A stretch of 26,064 bases of DNA from NCBI GenBank assembly GCA_000969725.1, contig JXSR01S073364.1. The stretch is one strand, 5' to 3'. The DNA comes from Ophiothrix spiculata. Taxonomy: Eukaryota; Echinodermata; Ophiuroidea; Amphilepidida; Ophiotrichidae. Each line of letters opens with the position of its first letter. Positions within the stretch are counted from its first letter, which is position 1. The position numbers and the translations under genes were made by a program. The notes below the pieces were generated by a model. That model was given only the letters and a program-made list of their open reading frames with translations. It was not told the DNA's origin and ran no database searches. Positions 1-9,368 of this stretch are shown here, piece after piece.

Positions 1-1
1 A

Positions 2-49
2 TATTCGTTATTACATAGATATGCGTGAGATTTTATTGAATAACGAATA
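2..49. repeat. Short inverted repeat at window start
   Basis: TATTCGTTATT at 2-12 is perfectly complementary to AATAACGAATA at 39-49, giving an 11-bp stem with a 26-base loop. It may be one end of an element cut by the window edge. No function can be assigned. Confidence 0.5.
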
Positions 50-223
50 AATATTGCACAAAATTGGCATAGAATATTCTATGGGAAGAAGTAACTAAGA
101 ACCGACCCTTACAAATACATTACAATAGCTGATGAAGAATTTGAAAAGCTTGCAAAAGCCATAACTTTTAAAAGAATGATTAGAATAAACTAAAATTTTC
201 AACATGCATTTATTTTGGGTTAA

Positions 224-568
224 TCTATCTAAGGCTTGGCTTCCAAAGACTTTCGCTCGGCCGAGTGATATTTGCTCCGACTCATTCGCTAAAACGGAGA
301 GTGAATGTCGCTCTCATTGAGCGAACATCGTTTCAATCGATGAAAGCGAATGTCGCTCACGCATGATGTAGTGCTATGATTATTGAATAAACAAACAAAA
401 GAATATTCCGAGCGATCTTCGCTCCCGTTCAATCTGAAGTGTAGCGAATGTCGTGAAATTTGTTAAGCAAATGTCGCTTCCCGTTGGAGTGAAGTTTTCT
501 TGGTAGGATGAGCGAATGTCACTCGGTCGAGCGAATGTCTTTGGACGCCAAGCCTAAATCTAGATAGA
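224..568. mobile_element. Foldback/MITE-like element with GCGAATGTC motifs
   Basis: The left end 224-268 and right end 519-568 are inverted repeats of about 45-50 bases, near-identical apart from a 5-6 base indel and about three mismatches. The shared core includes AGGCTTGGC, CCAAAGAC and the CGCTCG..CGAGTGA stretch. The interior carries about six imperfect copies of GCGAATGTC, often followed by GCTC. There is no coding capacity at about 345 bp, so it would be a non-autonomous DNA element. No clear target-site duplication is visible, so the exact ends are uncertain by a few bases. Confidence 0.75.
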
Positions 569-1136
569 ATAGAGGTGAGGTTTCCTTCACATTGGAATTA
601 TGAATTGCACCCTTAATACAATGAATAGCCACATGCATGCGTAGTCACCGCATACTTGGTAAATCATTAGTAGATAAAAAATATAAGAATTATGTTCAAT
701 GCGCCTTTAAGTGGGTTAAGACTAATTCATTTTTGCCCAATTTTCCTTTAAGATAATAGGTTCTTGACTAAGCAGTAAGCAATATGTATAAACTTGATGT
801 AAATTTAAAAACTTTATGAGATAGGATAAAGTCTGATGAACTTTCCCGATCTTCCCTGATTACAAATCAACATAAATTGAAACACCTAATCCCAACTATT
901 TCACCATCACGCACAACATTTTCTCATGCTCCATTGCTTCCCCTCTATTTTCATCATCCGAAGTAATCAAAACTGCAATGACGAAAACTCGTTTAAGTAA
1001 TCTAACGAGTGCGTAATGATACGACCATCTGGTGAAGGTGTGCGAAGACTAGGTCTAATTAAGGTCTCCATCTGGTTGGCTCATTATGGAGACATGATTT
1101 ACCATGAACTTTGTGACAGGGAGTTTAGTAATCCCC
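569..1136. other. No recognisable feature
   Basis: AT-rich sequence with no long open frame and no clear repeat structure. A short stretch near 600 (TGAATTGCACC) recurs at 6901, which hints at an old shared repeat end. Confidence 0.5.
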
Positions 1137-1467
1137 AGGAATGCTTTTGCCAGGGGGATTTTGCTGCAGAGGGATGGGGACACCGCTAGGAATACTTTCC
1201 CATGGGGATTTTGCAGCAAAGGGGCAAGAAAACCCCAAACCAGTGACATTACATCGATTCAGGCATTTCTATTCAAAGTCGAAAATCAGACGTTGGTTGG
1301 ATATATGTTGTAAAGTCACATGGTGTAGGCGTCATGCATAGACATCGCCATAATTGACTTTTACAATGTAGACAAAAGGAGCCAACAACTTATTTCAGAA
1401 GTCGATGGCAAATCGATGTACCTGATTGACGTAATGCCTGCTTTCCAAGAGGATTCTGCTGCAGAGG
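1137..1467 (+). repeat. Diverged short repeat, three copies
   Basis: Three imperfect copies of a unit of about 37 bases are seen: 1137-1173, 1188-1225 and about 1437-1467. Each joins an AGGAATRCTTT-like start to a GGGGATTTTGCWGCARAGG-like end; the third copy is the most diverged. Small open frames here (1104-1313, 1141-1341) simply run through the repeat and are not credible genes. Confidence 0.5.
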
Positions 1468-1813
1468 TTGTAAGGTGTTCAGGTGTAGAGATACTTTCAG
1501 AAATATATTTCTGAAAAAATTATGGTAGCTTAGCCTTTGGGGCTGACCCACAAGATTGTCAAATCAGCCTGTTTTTAATGATTTTTACCACTCAGCCCCC
1601 ATCATAATAGGCAAATCCCCTTTAGAGACACCTTGATCAAAAGTTTTTTTCCAAATTGTGATTTGCCATAGACCAGACTCTGCTTGCTGTGTGTGGTATG
1701 ACCAACCATTCCAGGGGCTATGGACCAAATCTTTGGTTGAGTAACTTGAGTCCATCAATGATTCAAAATCAGAGACAGGGATTCAGTTGAAAATGGTCAA
1801 TAACTTCAGTACC
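1468..1813. other. No recognisable feature
   Basis: Single-copy-looking noncoding sequence. A weak 8-base inverted pair GGGGCTGA / TCAGCCCC lies near 1538-1600; nothing else can be supported. Confidence 0.5.
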
Positions 1814-2211
1814 TAATAAAAGTTCAGTTCTATATCGAATCCAATAAGTGAAAAGCACTTCCTAGAAATATTTCGACACCTGTAAGGAATCTTGTTCACT
1901 CCATATGACTGGTAGTAGTGAGTTATTGACTTGCAAGATCTTTGGTGACTTGGATGACCCAATCTCTAAAGGTTGCCGGATGGTCTGGTTGTAAGTTCCG
2001 GAAAGTTTGTATGACCCCTCATCCTTGTTTAATGCTTTGTCCCCTGTTCCTTATCCAAATGGATTCATTCAGCCATCTAGCAGTCTTACCAGTTTCAAGG
2101 TGTATCAATTTCACTCCCATAGAGTGAACAAGATTCCTGACAGGAGTCGAAATATTTCTGGTAAGTGTTATTCACTTATATTGAATTTGATATAGAATTG
2201 AACTTTTATTA
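1814..2211. mobile_element. Foldback element with ~90-bp inverted arms
   Basis: Arm 1814-1902 pairs with arm 2121-2211. Read as reverse complements, both run from TAATAAAAGTTC through GAAATATTTCGAC to GGAATCTTGTTCACT, with roughly 85-88% identity over about 90 bases by eye. The middle (1903-2120) is unique and has only short open frames. TA dinucleotides abut both ends, compatible with a TA target duplication, but this is not decisive. Class: non-autonomous TIR/foldback element, family not recognised. Confidence 0.8.
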
Positions 2212-2418
2212 ATATGTGACCGGCCATATCAAAAGGTACCTTACTTGTCCAAAAATCAAAAATGTCTTATCTGATAAAACTGAGATTTTAAGCTGTAAAA
2301 TGACAACTTGCTTTTGGATATTGGATTTGGTTGGTTATATCCAAATTGGTAAACGGCATTGAGCTGATTCGAAAAACTATAGTTTTTGAAAAACTGAGAA
2401 AAGTTTTTATACTGAGAA

Positions 2419-2472
2419 ATAAAAATCCTCTTTCCATGTAAGTTTTAACTTACATGGAAAGAGGATTTTTAT
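2419..2472. repeat. Perfect palindrome, 26-bp arms, 2-base loop
   Basis: Positions 2419-2444 are an exact reverse complement of 2447-2472, separated by TT at 2445-2446. The arms read ATAAAAATCCTC, TTTCCATG, TAAGTT outside-in. Transcribed, this would form a nearly closed hairpin. It could be a recent foldback insertion, a small-RNA hairpin, or an assembly artefact. The loop is shorter than is usual for a microRNA precursor. Confidence 0.9.
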
Positions 2473-2869
2473 CTTTGTTTTTAACACATTTTTTTTTTAA
2501 ATTTTTTGATGTTGGAACCGATTAATATGATAGAACACTTCAAAGGTAACATTTCGATGAAATTAGAAATTCAACCTCAGACGCAATTTTTGGCTATGTT
2601 CAGCTTCAATGGCCTATGCCGACCTTAAGGAACCTATTGATGAACAATCCTGATGAATCTGATACAAAATAAAACAACTTAACCTTTCTTGATAAAGTGT
2701 CTGTCCCCTATCCATGAACTTGGGTGTTATTATTGATGATGAGTTTTACATGTGTGTTGTGTTTAATCATTTACAGCCTTGTTAAGTTGATGTCTAGAAG
2801 TTTCTTGTTGTAAATATTCAATGATAAAGAGAAATGGTTTTATATGAGCTAGCCTACTCATTTTAAAAC
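2473..2869. other. No recognisable feature
   Basis: AT-rich noncoding sequence. If the half element at 2870-2919 has a left partner, it might lie near 2611 (GGCCTATGCCGACC), but the match is too weak to call. Confidence 0.4.
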
Positions 2870-2919
2870 ATGACCGACCCTGAAAAGGAAAACATTTGTT
2901 TCCTATAAAGGTAGGCCTA
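2870..2919 (-). mobile_element. Half copy of the GACCGACC TIR family
   Basis: Contains GACCGACCC (2872-2880), an A-rich stretch, and ends in TAGGCCTA (2912-2919). Read in reverse this resembles the right end of the element at 4521-4867, which has AGGCC, then a TTGT-containing stretch, then GGTCGGTC. No convincing left end is seen, so it is probably a truncated or heavily diverged copy. Confidence 0.4.
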
Positions 2920-3261
2920 TATACTCTAAACAGAGTCTAACAGAAAGTTTCTTTTTTGGTTAATTGTAAGCAAGTGATTGTGGCATTGCAGTCAGGTGAT
3001 ATTAGCTAAGAAGATGAATCATTGAATACACAAAATGAAACCCCTCTAAAACCAAATTGATGATGCACTAGACAGCTTCAGATTAACAACATCTGGGTAT
3101 ATGCTTATTACATCTAGGCTAATCGTGGCTTCAGAAATGAGACCAAAATGGCTCAACATCTTCCCAAATCCATTATATATACTTGGCCTTCTCATGACAG
3201 AAATGAGGATCTATATAAGCATAAATCCTCAAATAAATGTATTTTGAGGATCTATGATATA

Positions 3262-4287
3262 AGGCCCTTGAAAGTTAATTCCCAGTTTCCCCGTATCATT
3301 CAGCTCTCAGCTGTGACGAGGTGACTCTTTCATTATTCATTATTTCCCCCCATTTCATTATTCACTGAAATTAAAGTAAATTGTGGGGTAACTTAAGAGC
3401 ATGTGTACCTCTCAGTCTTGACATAGTTTTGACTTCATATGAACTTTCTTATGAAGTTTTGTTGCCGTTATGAGCAGGGGGGCCGGAGACGCTCTATTTT
3501 TCTATTTTTAAATATTATTTTTGTATTATGATTTGAATTTTTTTGTTCGAAATGTTTTTTTAATTTCAATTAATTAATTAATTTATTTTTTGAGAAAGAA
3601 AAAAAGAAAAATCACCTTGATACTGCCCAGGCTCGACCCCACGATCCCCGACTTTCTGCTTTGGAGTCTGACGCTAGTAACCACTCGGCCACCGTGCTAA
3701 CTGGCGATGTGCCGGCCAAATTAATATTTATACATGACGTATACAACATCGCCACTTGAATATACTGAAATAAATGCAAATTTGAGACAAATTGTGCGGA
3801 AAACATAAAAGAAAAACGTATCAATTAATTTCAAATCAATTCCTATGATAATATCTCTAAACTAAGCAAATAAAATTGTTAAATCAGTGTTTCAAAAACG
3901 GGTGTGCTGTTTACTGCACAGGCATGTTACATGTATTATACCTCTCTCACGATCATTTTAAAATTTGCAAATAAAATGTTTTAAAGTTATTCTGAGTGGA
4001 GTTGAACGGATTTGACATTTTGATAATTTTATAAGTGCTATCAGTGTATATTGAGAATTTTTTAGAGTATATTAGTAAAATCACATGTAATCCTATGGGA
4101 ATTTGCGAAAAATAAAAAAAAAATATGCAAATTCAATTCCGCCCCCCCCTGGTTGTGAGAACCTTATTTTCAAAAATCATCCTTAAAATCATGAAAAACT
4201 CAACATAAATGTACTTTTCTTGCAAATAATGAAAAAATGAATGAACGGGCGACAAACGGGAAACTGAGAATCAACTTTCAAGGGCCT
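3262..4287. mobile_element. ~1.0-kb TIR element containing a SINE
   Basis: The ends 3262-3294 and 4255-4287 are inverted repeats of about 33 bases starting AGGCCCTTGAAAGTT and continuing CAGTTTCCC, with about two to three mismatches. There is no open frame of transposase size inside, so it is non-autonomous or deleted. The interior holds a minus-strand tRNA-derived SINE (3610-3711), T-rich and A-rich tracts, and a short C8 run near 4142. The nesting implies the TIR element is older than the SINE insertion, or that it mobilised with it. Confidence 0.7.
3610..3711 (-). mobile_element. tRNA-Leu/Ser-like SINE head
   Basis: On the minus strand the segment carries a polymerase III A-box-like TGGCCGAGTGG (3681-3691) and a B-box-like GGGTCGAGCCT (3629-3639). 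A long insert separates the boxes, as in class II tRNAs (Leu/Ser). Acceptor pairing is not preserved, so this is a SINE head or tRNA pseudogene rather than a working tRNA. The sequence below 3600 is a T/A-rich tract that could be the SINE tail. The minus-strand open frame 3612-3824 simply crosses it and is not a gene. Confidence 0.6.
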
Positions 4288-4520
4288 AAGAGAGCTTCTA
4301 TAAGACCAAACAGGCTGTTTTACTCAAAACCATTTTAGATCAAAAGTTTATAGTATTGCAAAATTTGTCTGCTGATGTTTATTCGCAAAATTTAATACTC
4401 AGTAATATCCTATTTTCTTTATCTTTTCCAGTCAAAATAAATAATATGAATTTCTGTTGGTCTAGTCTTTTAGACTGCAAGCTTGCCCCACATGGCTACC
4501 TAGCTGTCTGCCAGAAATGT

Positions 4521-4867
4521 AGGCCTAAAAACATTATTGTGTTGCCCTTTTCCGACCGACCCTAAATCTGTCAAAAATCGGGGCGGGATCAATTTTTTTT
4601 TATTACCATTTTCTCTATTAAATTTACCATTTCTAGCACAGAAATTCACAATAAATGTGTTAAATTAACAAATCTTTGGTGTCATGTCAGAAATAATTGA
4701 ATGATGATCTTGCTATGTCGTTATATGACTACAACATGCATTGGTTTTAGAGCCTCGGAATTTAAAGGTCAAAATCTCCTTCATGAATAGTATTAAAAAA
4801 AGAAGCCTGACCGACCGACTTGGAATTTTTTCTCTAAAAGAGCAACACAACATTTTTTTCTTGGCCT
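4521..4867. mobile_element. MITE-like element, GACCGACC family, copy 1
   Basis: The left end (AGGCCTA, ATTGTGTTGCCCTTTT, then CCGACCGACCC at about 4521-4562) and the reverse complement of the right end (AGGCCAAG, GTTGTGTTGCTCTTTT, then GTCGGTCGGTC, about 4804-4867) match in order. That gives diverged TIRs of about 45-60 bases around a 347-bp element with no coding capacity. A second diverged copy is at 16099-16377 and a half copy at 2870-2919. Confidence 0.65.
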
Positions 4868-4883
4868 TATCACATCAGCTCAG

Positions 4884-5030
4884 TTGAAAAAATGGCCAAC
4901 TGGGACAACAAAAGGTATACTGCCATCCACTATGCACAAGCCAGATCAAATTGAAGGATTCATTCTATTTGCTCCTATACTATCAGCAGGGACAGAGCAG
5001 GGAGATAGTTATTCACAATCAGCTGTGTGA
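4884..5030 (+). CDS. Candidate C-terminal exon (weak)
   Basis: A stop-terminated open frame follows an acceptor-like CAG at 4881-4883 that sits after a T-rich stretch. It gives 48 codons with a protein-like composition, beginning LKKWPTGTTKGILPS, containing KPDQIEGFILFAPILSAG, and ending DSYSQSAV at the TGA (5028-5030). The last residues S-A-V fit a class I PDZ ligand pattern (S/T-x-hydrophobic), as found at the tails of some channels and receptors; that role is inference. Open frames of this length are expected by chance in sequence of this base composition, and no homologue is recognised. It lies just after a MITE end. Confidence 0.15.
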   Translation: MKKWPTGTTKGILPSTMHKPDQIEGFILFAPILSAGTEQGDSYSQSAV

Positions 5031-5660
5031 TATTCCCTAAATGTGTGATAGAAAGGAACTACAGCAGCACGCTGCGGTATGTCAAACTAGACAGATAACA
5101 GACAGTTGGTAGTAATGTGTAGAACCGGCTGTTTGGACTTATTACGCTACTACCCATAATGCCTCTGTGTCATAGTGAACGTATGCGACTTATGGGGATG
5201 CACTATTTCTGTAGTTTATAGTAATGTGAAGGAACGCTTTGAGATAGTGATTGTATGGGTAAAGCTTACTGCTTGGATCTTACTGTGCATTTTACTTCTG
5301 TCAAACTCAATTGTGATATTTCGTTTGAGGATCTAGACTCAAGATTGTGTTATTCTTGATTGGGAAAAATACCTTATCATAGGAATGCGTATGAGATGAT
5401 CAGTATAGCTCTGTTCTCATTGGATGAAAGTACATGCTTGACTGAATGGAAGCATAATCTTTGGAATATATTGGATCTTATTTTGACATTTTAATATTCG
5501 GACAATTTTGTTCCTACTTTGGATTATCATAAATGTTTAGATTTAGATGTAAGTTTGTTCATTAAATTTTGATGGTGTTTTATAAGTCCAAGAAGTACTA
5601 GATAAATGCACATTTTTTGCAATGCTGAAATACCTTGACAGGCTTTGGGATGTACAACTT
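5031..5660. other. Mostly single-copy-looking noncoding DNA
   Basis: No long open frame and no inverted repeats. At 5152-5166 there is TACCCATAATGCCTC, which fits much of the ZNF143/Staf binding consensus; a single match of this kind is not proof of a promoter. No TATA box or initiator can be tied to a gene here. Confidence 0.4.
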
Positions 5661-5667
5661 GACAGTC

Positions 5668-5706
5668 TTTTTGTTTGTTTGTTGGGGTGTTTGTTTGTTT
5701 GTTTGT
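5668..5706 (+). repeat. (TTTG)n microsatellite, interrupted
   Basis: Two blocks of TTTG/TTTGT repeats are separated by a GGGGTG interruption. The open frame 5622-5876 runs through it and acquires a Val/Cys/Leu-rich low-complexity segment, so that frame is not a credible gene. Confidence 0.85.
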
Positions 5707-5739
5707 TCAAATTGGTTTGTCATGAAAGTCGTACAACTC

Positions 5740-5990
5740 CTAGAATAGAACCTGTATATAAAAAGCTTCAAAATTACAAGCCTGACCTAGAAAGGTGGTA
5801 CGGGTATGTACCCAAGACCCCTTTTTCACGCATTGTCTGCCGCTCCCTAGACCCCCCTTTCAAACACAATCTTTAGTTTGCAAAGCCTATTTCAAATGAT
5901 TTCAGTTCCCTAGCCTCATTTTATAAAAATTTAGTTCCAAAGATCCCCATTTAAAGGGAAATTTTGGCTTCTAGAGCCCAAATTTAAATT
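5740..5990 (-). repeat. Possible dispersed-repeat fragment
   Basis: Read on the minus strand, this stretch contains GTGAAAAAGGGGTCTT (reverse of 5814-5829), which recurs as GTGAAAAGGGGTCTTA at 7545-7560 on the plus strand. Around both sites are further phrases such as runs of GGGG with TCT. The surrounding similarity is weak, so element boundaries are unknown. Confidence 0.3.
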
Positions 5991-6210
5991 TAGCCCAACA
6001 TATAAAAAACTTAGTCGCATTTGCTCTTTACACACTCTCTCACTGTTTTTTCCGTGCAATCTTCAATTGGCCAAATGCACGGCGCATAACATTTAACACT
6101 GCAACATAAAATATTAGTATGATTTAATACCATCCAGGCGTGGATTCTAATCTGTACAAGTTTCTCTTTAAAATGATATAGGTTTTGTCAGTAATCTAAA
6201 CCCAGAACCA

Positions 6211-6436
6211 GGGGCGTCAGAACCATGTGGGCTTTGGCCGCACCACTTTTCAGCCAGAACAAAGAAAAAACATATTTGGGTGCATTTTATATAGTCCCAG
6301 CAATAATAACCACAAAATAGTAGTTGCACAATTTCGTTTTTAGTGACTATTGTCTTCTGAAACAACTTTGTTTCTTTATTAATGTTATTTTGGGCAACTA
6401 AGGGGCCGCACCACATTTATTTTCCTTCTGACGCCC
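6211..6436. mobile_element. Small TIR element with GGGGCGTCAGA ends
   Basis: The left end GGGGCGTCAGAA (6211-6222) is matched in reverse at 6425-6436 (TTCTGACGCCC). A direct repeat, GGCCGCACCAC, sits near both ends (about 6237 and 6402). At about 226 bp it has no coding capacity; the minus-strand frame 6168-6416 just spans it. Confidence 0.5.
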
Positions 6437-7576
6437 TTGCCCAGAGCACATTGTAAATTTTGTTCCAAAAACACCTCAAAACGTTGTATTTTCCGTATTT
6501 TTGTACTGCAAATGTACGATCCACACACATATTTGCGCTGTTTTTCGGAAAGTTGGTTCACTAAATTTAACAGCGCTGAGAGGGAATTTGCCTGTATCGA
6601 CCCATCCCAGAGTTATTTTTGTTCTGCGATAATTTATGAAGATATCCATATAACATTAACCCTCATTGGTCAATGGGAACACATTGTAAATTTAGCTACC
6701 AATAAGGGACCAAGTTCTGTCTCCAATTTTCAGCCAAGGTTTTAGTGACCTTTGCTTTATTGATTTTTTCAAAATGCTAAAAAGCTTGAAACTAGGAAAC
6801 GAATGGTCAGGACCAAGTGAAATTTTCAGTTTATATTTATAGTGTTCTCATCTTTTTATTTAGCTAGAAAACAGGTGAAGTTTTTGTAACATAACAATCA
6901 TGAATTGCACCTTTAAGCTTTATTTAGAACATTTCCATAAGTTTTTAATTCTAAGTGGAATCTAGGCTAGTCCCTTTAACACCAAAATAAATAGTAATAT
7001 ATTTTGGAAAAATAATTAATATTTAAGGACCTCCCTCACCAAATTTTTGGGACAATCTTGACGATAATCACCAATTTTCTTTTACTTGGCCTTAGTGTTT
7101 ACTTCATAGATATCTTATCCCCTGAAGTAAAGGTTGATGAAGGTTTCTTTATCTCAAATGCAAATATGCTGCTTTTCGGAAAATTTGTTTCAAACAATTT
7201 AAAAATATTTTAGGATATTTTTACAAACTGATAATCAATTCCTTGAGAATTTTTGGATTGTTGATATTTTTAGTAAGTTTTGTGACATCGCTGGAAAAAG
7301 GATGTTACTATAAGATAGGACTTGTATGTTGAAGGTTACAGACCTGCATACCTTAAAGAACTGATTCTTGGGAAAAATAGGTCTTAAACAATTGAATTGG
7401 GTCAAATTTAATATTTTAGAATTAGAATTTTGCACAAAACTAGGCTTCAGGAAGACAATTTTTGGAATATTTGCGATTTTTGATAATTGTATCAACTTAT
7501 CCATTTGTGCTGTAATCGGGGTCAAAGGGAACAGCTAAGCAAGTGTGAAAAGGGGTCTTAATTGCCGTATTTTAAG
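6437..7576. other. Noncoding, possible old repeat pieces
   Basis: AT-rich sequence with no inverted-repeat structure I can support. Short frames at 6437-6745 (+) and 7235-7525 (-) have unremarkable composition and no recognisable domains. The last part (7540-7562) shares a 15-base phrase with the repeat at 5740-5990. The stretch ends at a strong donor-like AAG|GTGAGT (7574-7582). Confidence 0.4.
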
Positions 7577-7654
7577 GTGAGTGCCCCAAAATGCATAAGC
7601 TCATGACTGTTATGTTTCTGCATTTAATGTTTTGGTTATTGATATATTTTGCAG
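7577..7654 (+). other. Putative short intron upstream of coding exon
   Basis: AAG|GTGAGT at 7574-7582 matches the 5' splice consensus, and a T-rich tract ending TTTTGCAG at 7654 is a good acceptor, which gives a 78-base GT..AG intron. If it is real, the upstream exon ends in TAA in the frame that would join the downstream coding frame. The upstream exon would therefore be 5' UTR and translation would start at the ATG at 7681. Confidence 0.4.
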
Positions 7655-7680
7655 GAGTTTTCCAATTGGATTTAAGAATC

Positions 7681-8038
7681 ATGGGAAAATCTGAAATCTT
7701 ACGGAAAAATAGCAGCACCACTTTGAAAAGCCCGACTACACCAGTGAAAATTAAAGTAGAAAGAGACCCACCGACACCAACACCGACATCCAAAGCATCC
7801 ACCCCTGCTGTACCTATTGGAAATATACCGTCAGGAAAGGGGGACAGAGGAGGCAGACAGGTCCCACCTGTGCCACCAAATGGAGGAGGGAAGATGACTG
7901 GTTCGAGCTCCCCATCCGATGTAGCCGTTGGGGAGTCCAAACCGATTACGCTTTCTAAGCTTATGCATGCTAGAGCGCAGAGGAGCGATTACTATCAAGG
8001 TACTGGAGTTTTCAGTTTTGAGTTGCACAGGCAAACAA
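7681..8038 (+). CDS. Coding exon of an unrecognised Pro/Ser/Thr-rich protein
   Basis: This is the only convincing coding block. From ATG 7681 it encodes MGKSEILRKN, then a segment rich in Pro, Ser, Thr and Gly. It has several S/T-P dipeptides, an IKVE sumoylation-type motif (Lys25), a VPPVPP SH3-ligand-like motif (residues 61-66), and an ordered-looking tail LSKLMHARAQRSDYYQ (residues 91-106). The composition suggests a disordered regulatory region, perhaps nuclear or scaffold; that is inference, and no family is recognised. The start is chosen because the ATG has A at -3 and G at +4 and because the region before 7655 looks intronic; the alternative ATG at 7591 adds a hydrophobic stretch that is probably translated intron. 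Donors GTACTG (8000) and GTAAGT (8039) are both phase 1 and 39 bases apart, so the exon may end at either. GC is visibly higher than in the flanks. Downstream exons were not identified. Confidence 0.6.
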
Positions 8039-8046
8039 GTAAGTAA

Positions 8047-8344
8047 AAAACTTGAATTTCATATAAAGATTCAAAACTGGGATGTTTTCATGATGGTTTG
8101 GACAGTTCTTTCCGTTGTCTTCCGTAAGCCAGGCTCACATCCAAGGCTCACATTATGACAAATTCACGACGGAATGTACAAGTCATGGACGTAATGCAAC
8201 GATTAAATGCTTTTGATTACTGGCGATAAAACAAACTTAGTATGGCACTTGCTGTTTCCTCCTATTTGTATGTATAGTGAGCCTGCGTTTAGTGGATTGT
8301 CAAGGTGATCAATGCAGTAGGTCAAAATCCAATATTTTGAATGG
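8047..8344. other. Probable intron sequence, no feature
   Basis: This lies immediately 3' of the exon donors. I see no open frame, repeat or inverted repeat of note. Confidence 0.4.
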
Positions 8345-8680
8345 GGTCCGCTCGTTATTCATAAGGTTCACTATTCATAAGGTTTGCTATTCATAAAATG
8401 CGCATACGTTCTTTATTCATAATTTGAAAAAAGGTCCGCAATTCATAATATAAGAAAAGGTTCGCTATTCATAAAAGAAAATAAGGTTCGTTTTTCATAA
8501 TCAAAAAAAGGGTTCGTTATTCATAATAAAAAGGGTTCGCTTTTCATAATGTAATAAGGTTCGTTATTCATAAAAATGAAAAAGGTTCACTATTCATAAT
8601 ATAGTAAAGGGTTCGTTATTCATAATAAAAAAAAAGGTTTGTTATTCATAATAAAAAAAGGTTCGTTATTCATAATTAAA
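8345..8680 (+). repeat. 14-unit array, conserved 16-base core with A-rich linkers
   Basis: Fourteen copies of a core close to GGTTCGTTATTCATAA start near 8345, 8365, 8381, 8407, 8433, 8459, 8484, 8511, 8534, 8558, 8584, 8610, 8636 and 8660. The spacing is 16-27 bases and mostly 23-26. The cores vary mainly at the GTT/GCT/ACT position, while the linkers are A-rich and differ in sequence and length. The left units are the most diverged and the right ones nearly identical, as expected of a minisatellite growing at one end. It lies about 300 bases after the putative donor, probably in an intron. Confidence 0.9.
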
Positions 8681-8690
8681 AAAGGCATCT

Positions 8691-9320
8691 TAGATTGTCG
8701 CTCATAGAGGGGGAGTTATTGTACCTCCGGCATTTTACGGGAAAATTGGCATACTTTGATCAGAGCAAGTCGTAATACACGCTACTTGAAATGAAGACAC
8801 GGTGTGCGAGTGAAACAAAATGCACACGCTGTATATGCATGCGTCAAGTGAAGATTTACGCAATCTTCCTGGATATCGGGCCAAACTCCATATATCCGCT
8901 CCATATCTGCTCCATGACTGGCCTAAGATGGCGGCATATCCAGATATAAAATTTCCTTGACATAACCGAAAGTGAATGCAATGAAGAAACACAAATAAAA
9001 TTCAGAAGTATATTATTCAAAAAGTTCACAGTATGTTCTACCTATAACAATTTTTCCATATGTTAATCAATCAGATCTAACAAAACATGGATTGCAACAT
9101 AAATCATATTTTGACATACTTTCAGAATATTATTGAATCTGATAGCTACTTGATCACTTGCCAATTCATGTTGTTTCAGTATGGTATTTGAGTAGTTTTG
9201 CAATATTTGCCCTTTGAGAGGGGGGGGGGACCCCATGTATGGTTTAAGTGCTGGAGATAGGAAAAAAAATACAGGAATGGCTAACAATTGTACACACCAT
9301 AAATAACTACTAGTCTACTA
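8691..9320. other. Noncoding, with a G-run repeat piece
   Basis: No credible open frame. A run of about 11 G at 9221-9231 followed by ACCCC resembles the G-run at 21053-21066. CCCAACTTTGATTTTG at 9325-9340 is a near match to CCCAACTTTGGTTTTG at 21069-21084, which suggests a degraded dispersed repeat spanning about 9218-9342. Confidence 0.4.
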
Positions 9321-9368
9321 GGAACCCAACTTTGATTTTGGAAAGCTTCTGTAACCATGGTAACAGCC

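Noticed and set aside
2419..2472. MicroRNA precursor
   Set aside because: The hairpin is fully complementary with a 2-base loop, unlike a typical animal pre-miRNA with a larger loop and bulges; kept only as a palindrome.
5152..5166. Promoter based on a ZNF143-like site
   Set aside because: One degenerate motif match without a transcript start, TATA box or downstream exon is not enough.
5622..5876. 84-codon open frame
   Set aside because: Its N-terminal part is the TTTG microsatellite and the remainder has no recognisable domain.
7572..8034. Minus-strand frames opposite the coding exon (7572-7940 and 7831-8034)
   Set aside because: They are shadows of the GC-richer plus-strand exon, which has splice sites and a start context on its own strand.
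8345..8680. CRISPR-like pattern of repeats and spacers
   Set aside because: The repeat core is only 16 bases, the linkers are short, A-rich and of low complexity, there is no palindromic repeat and no cas gene, and the context is a eukaryotic genome.
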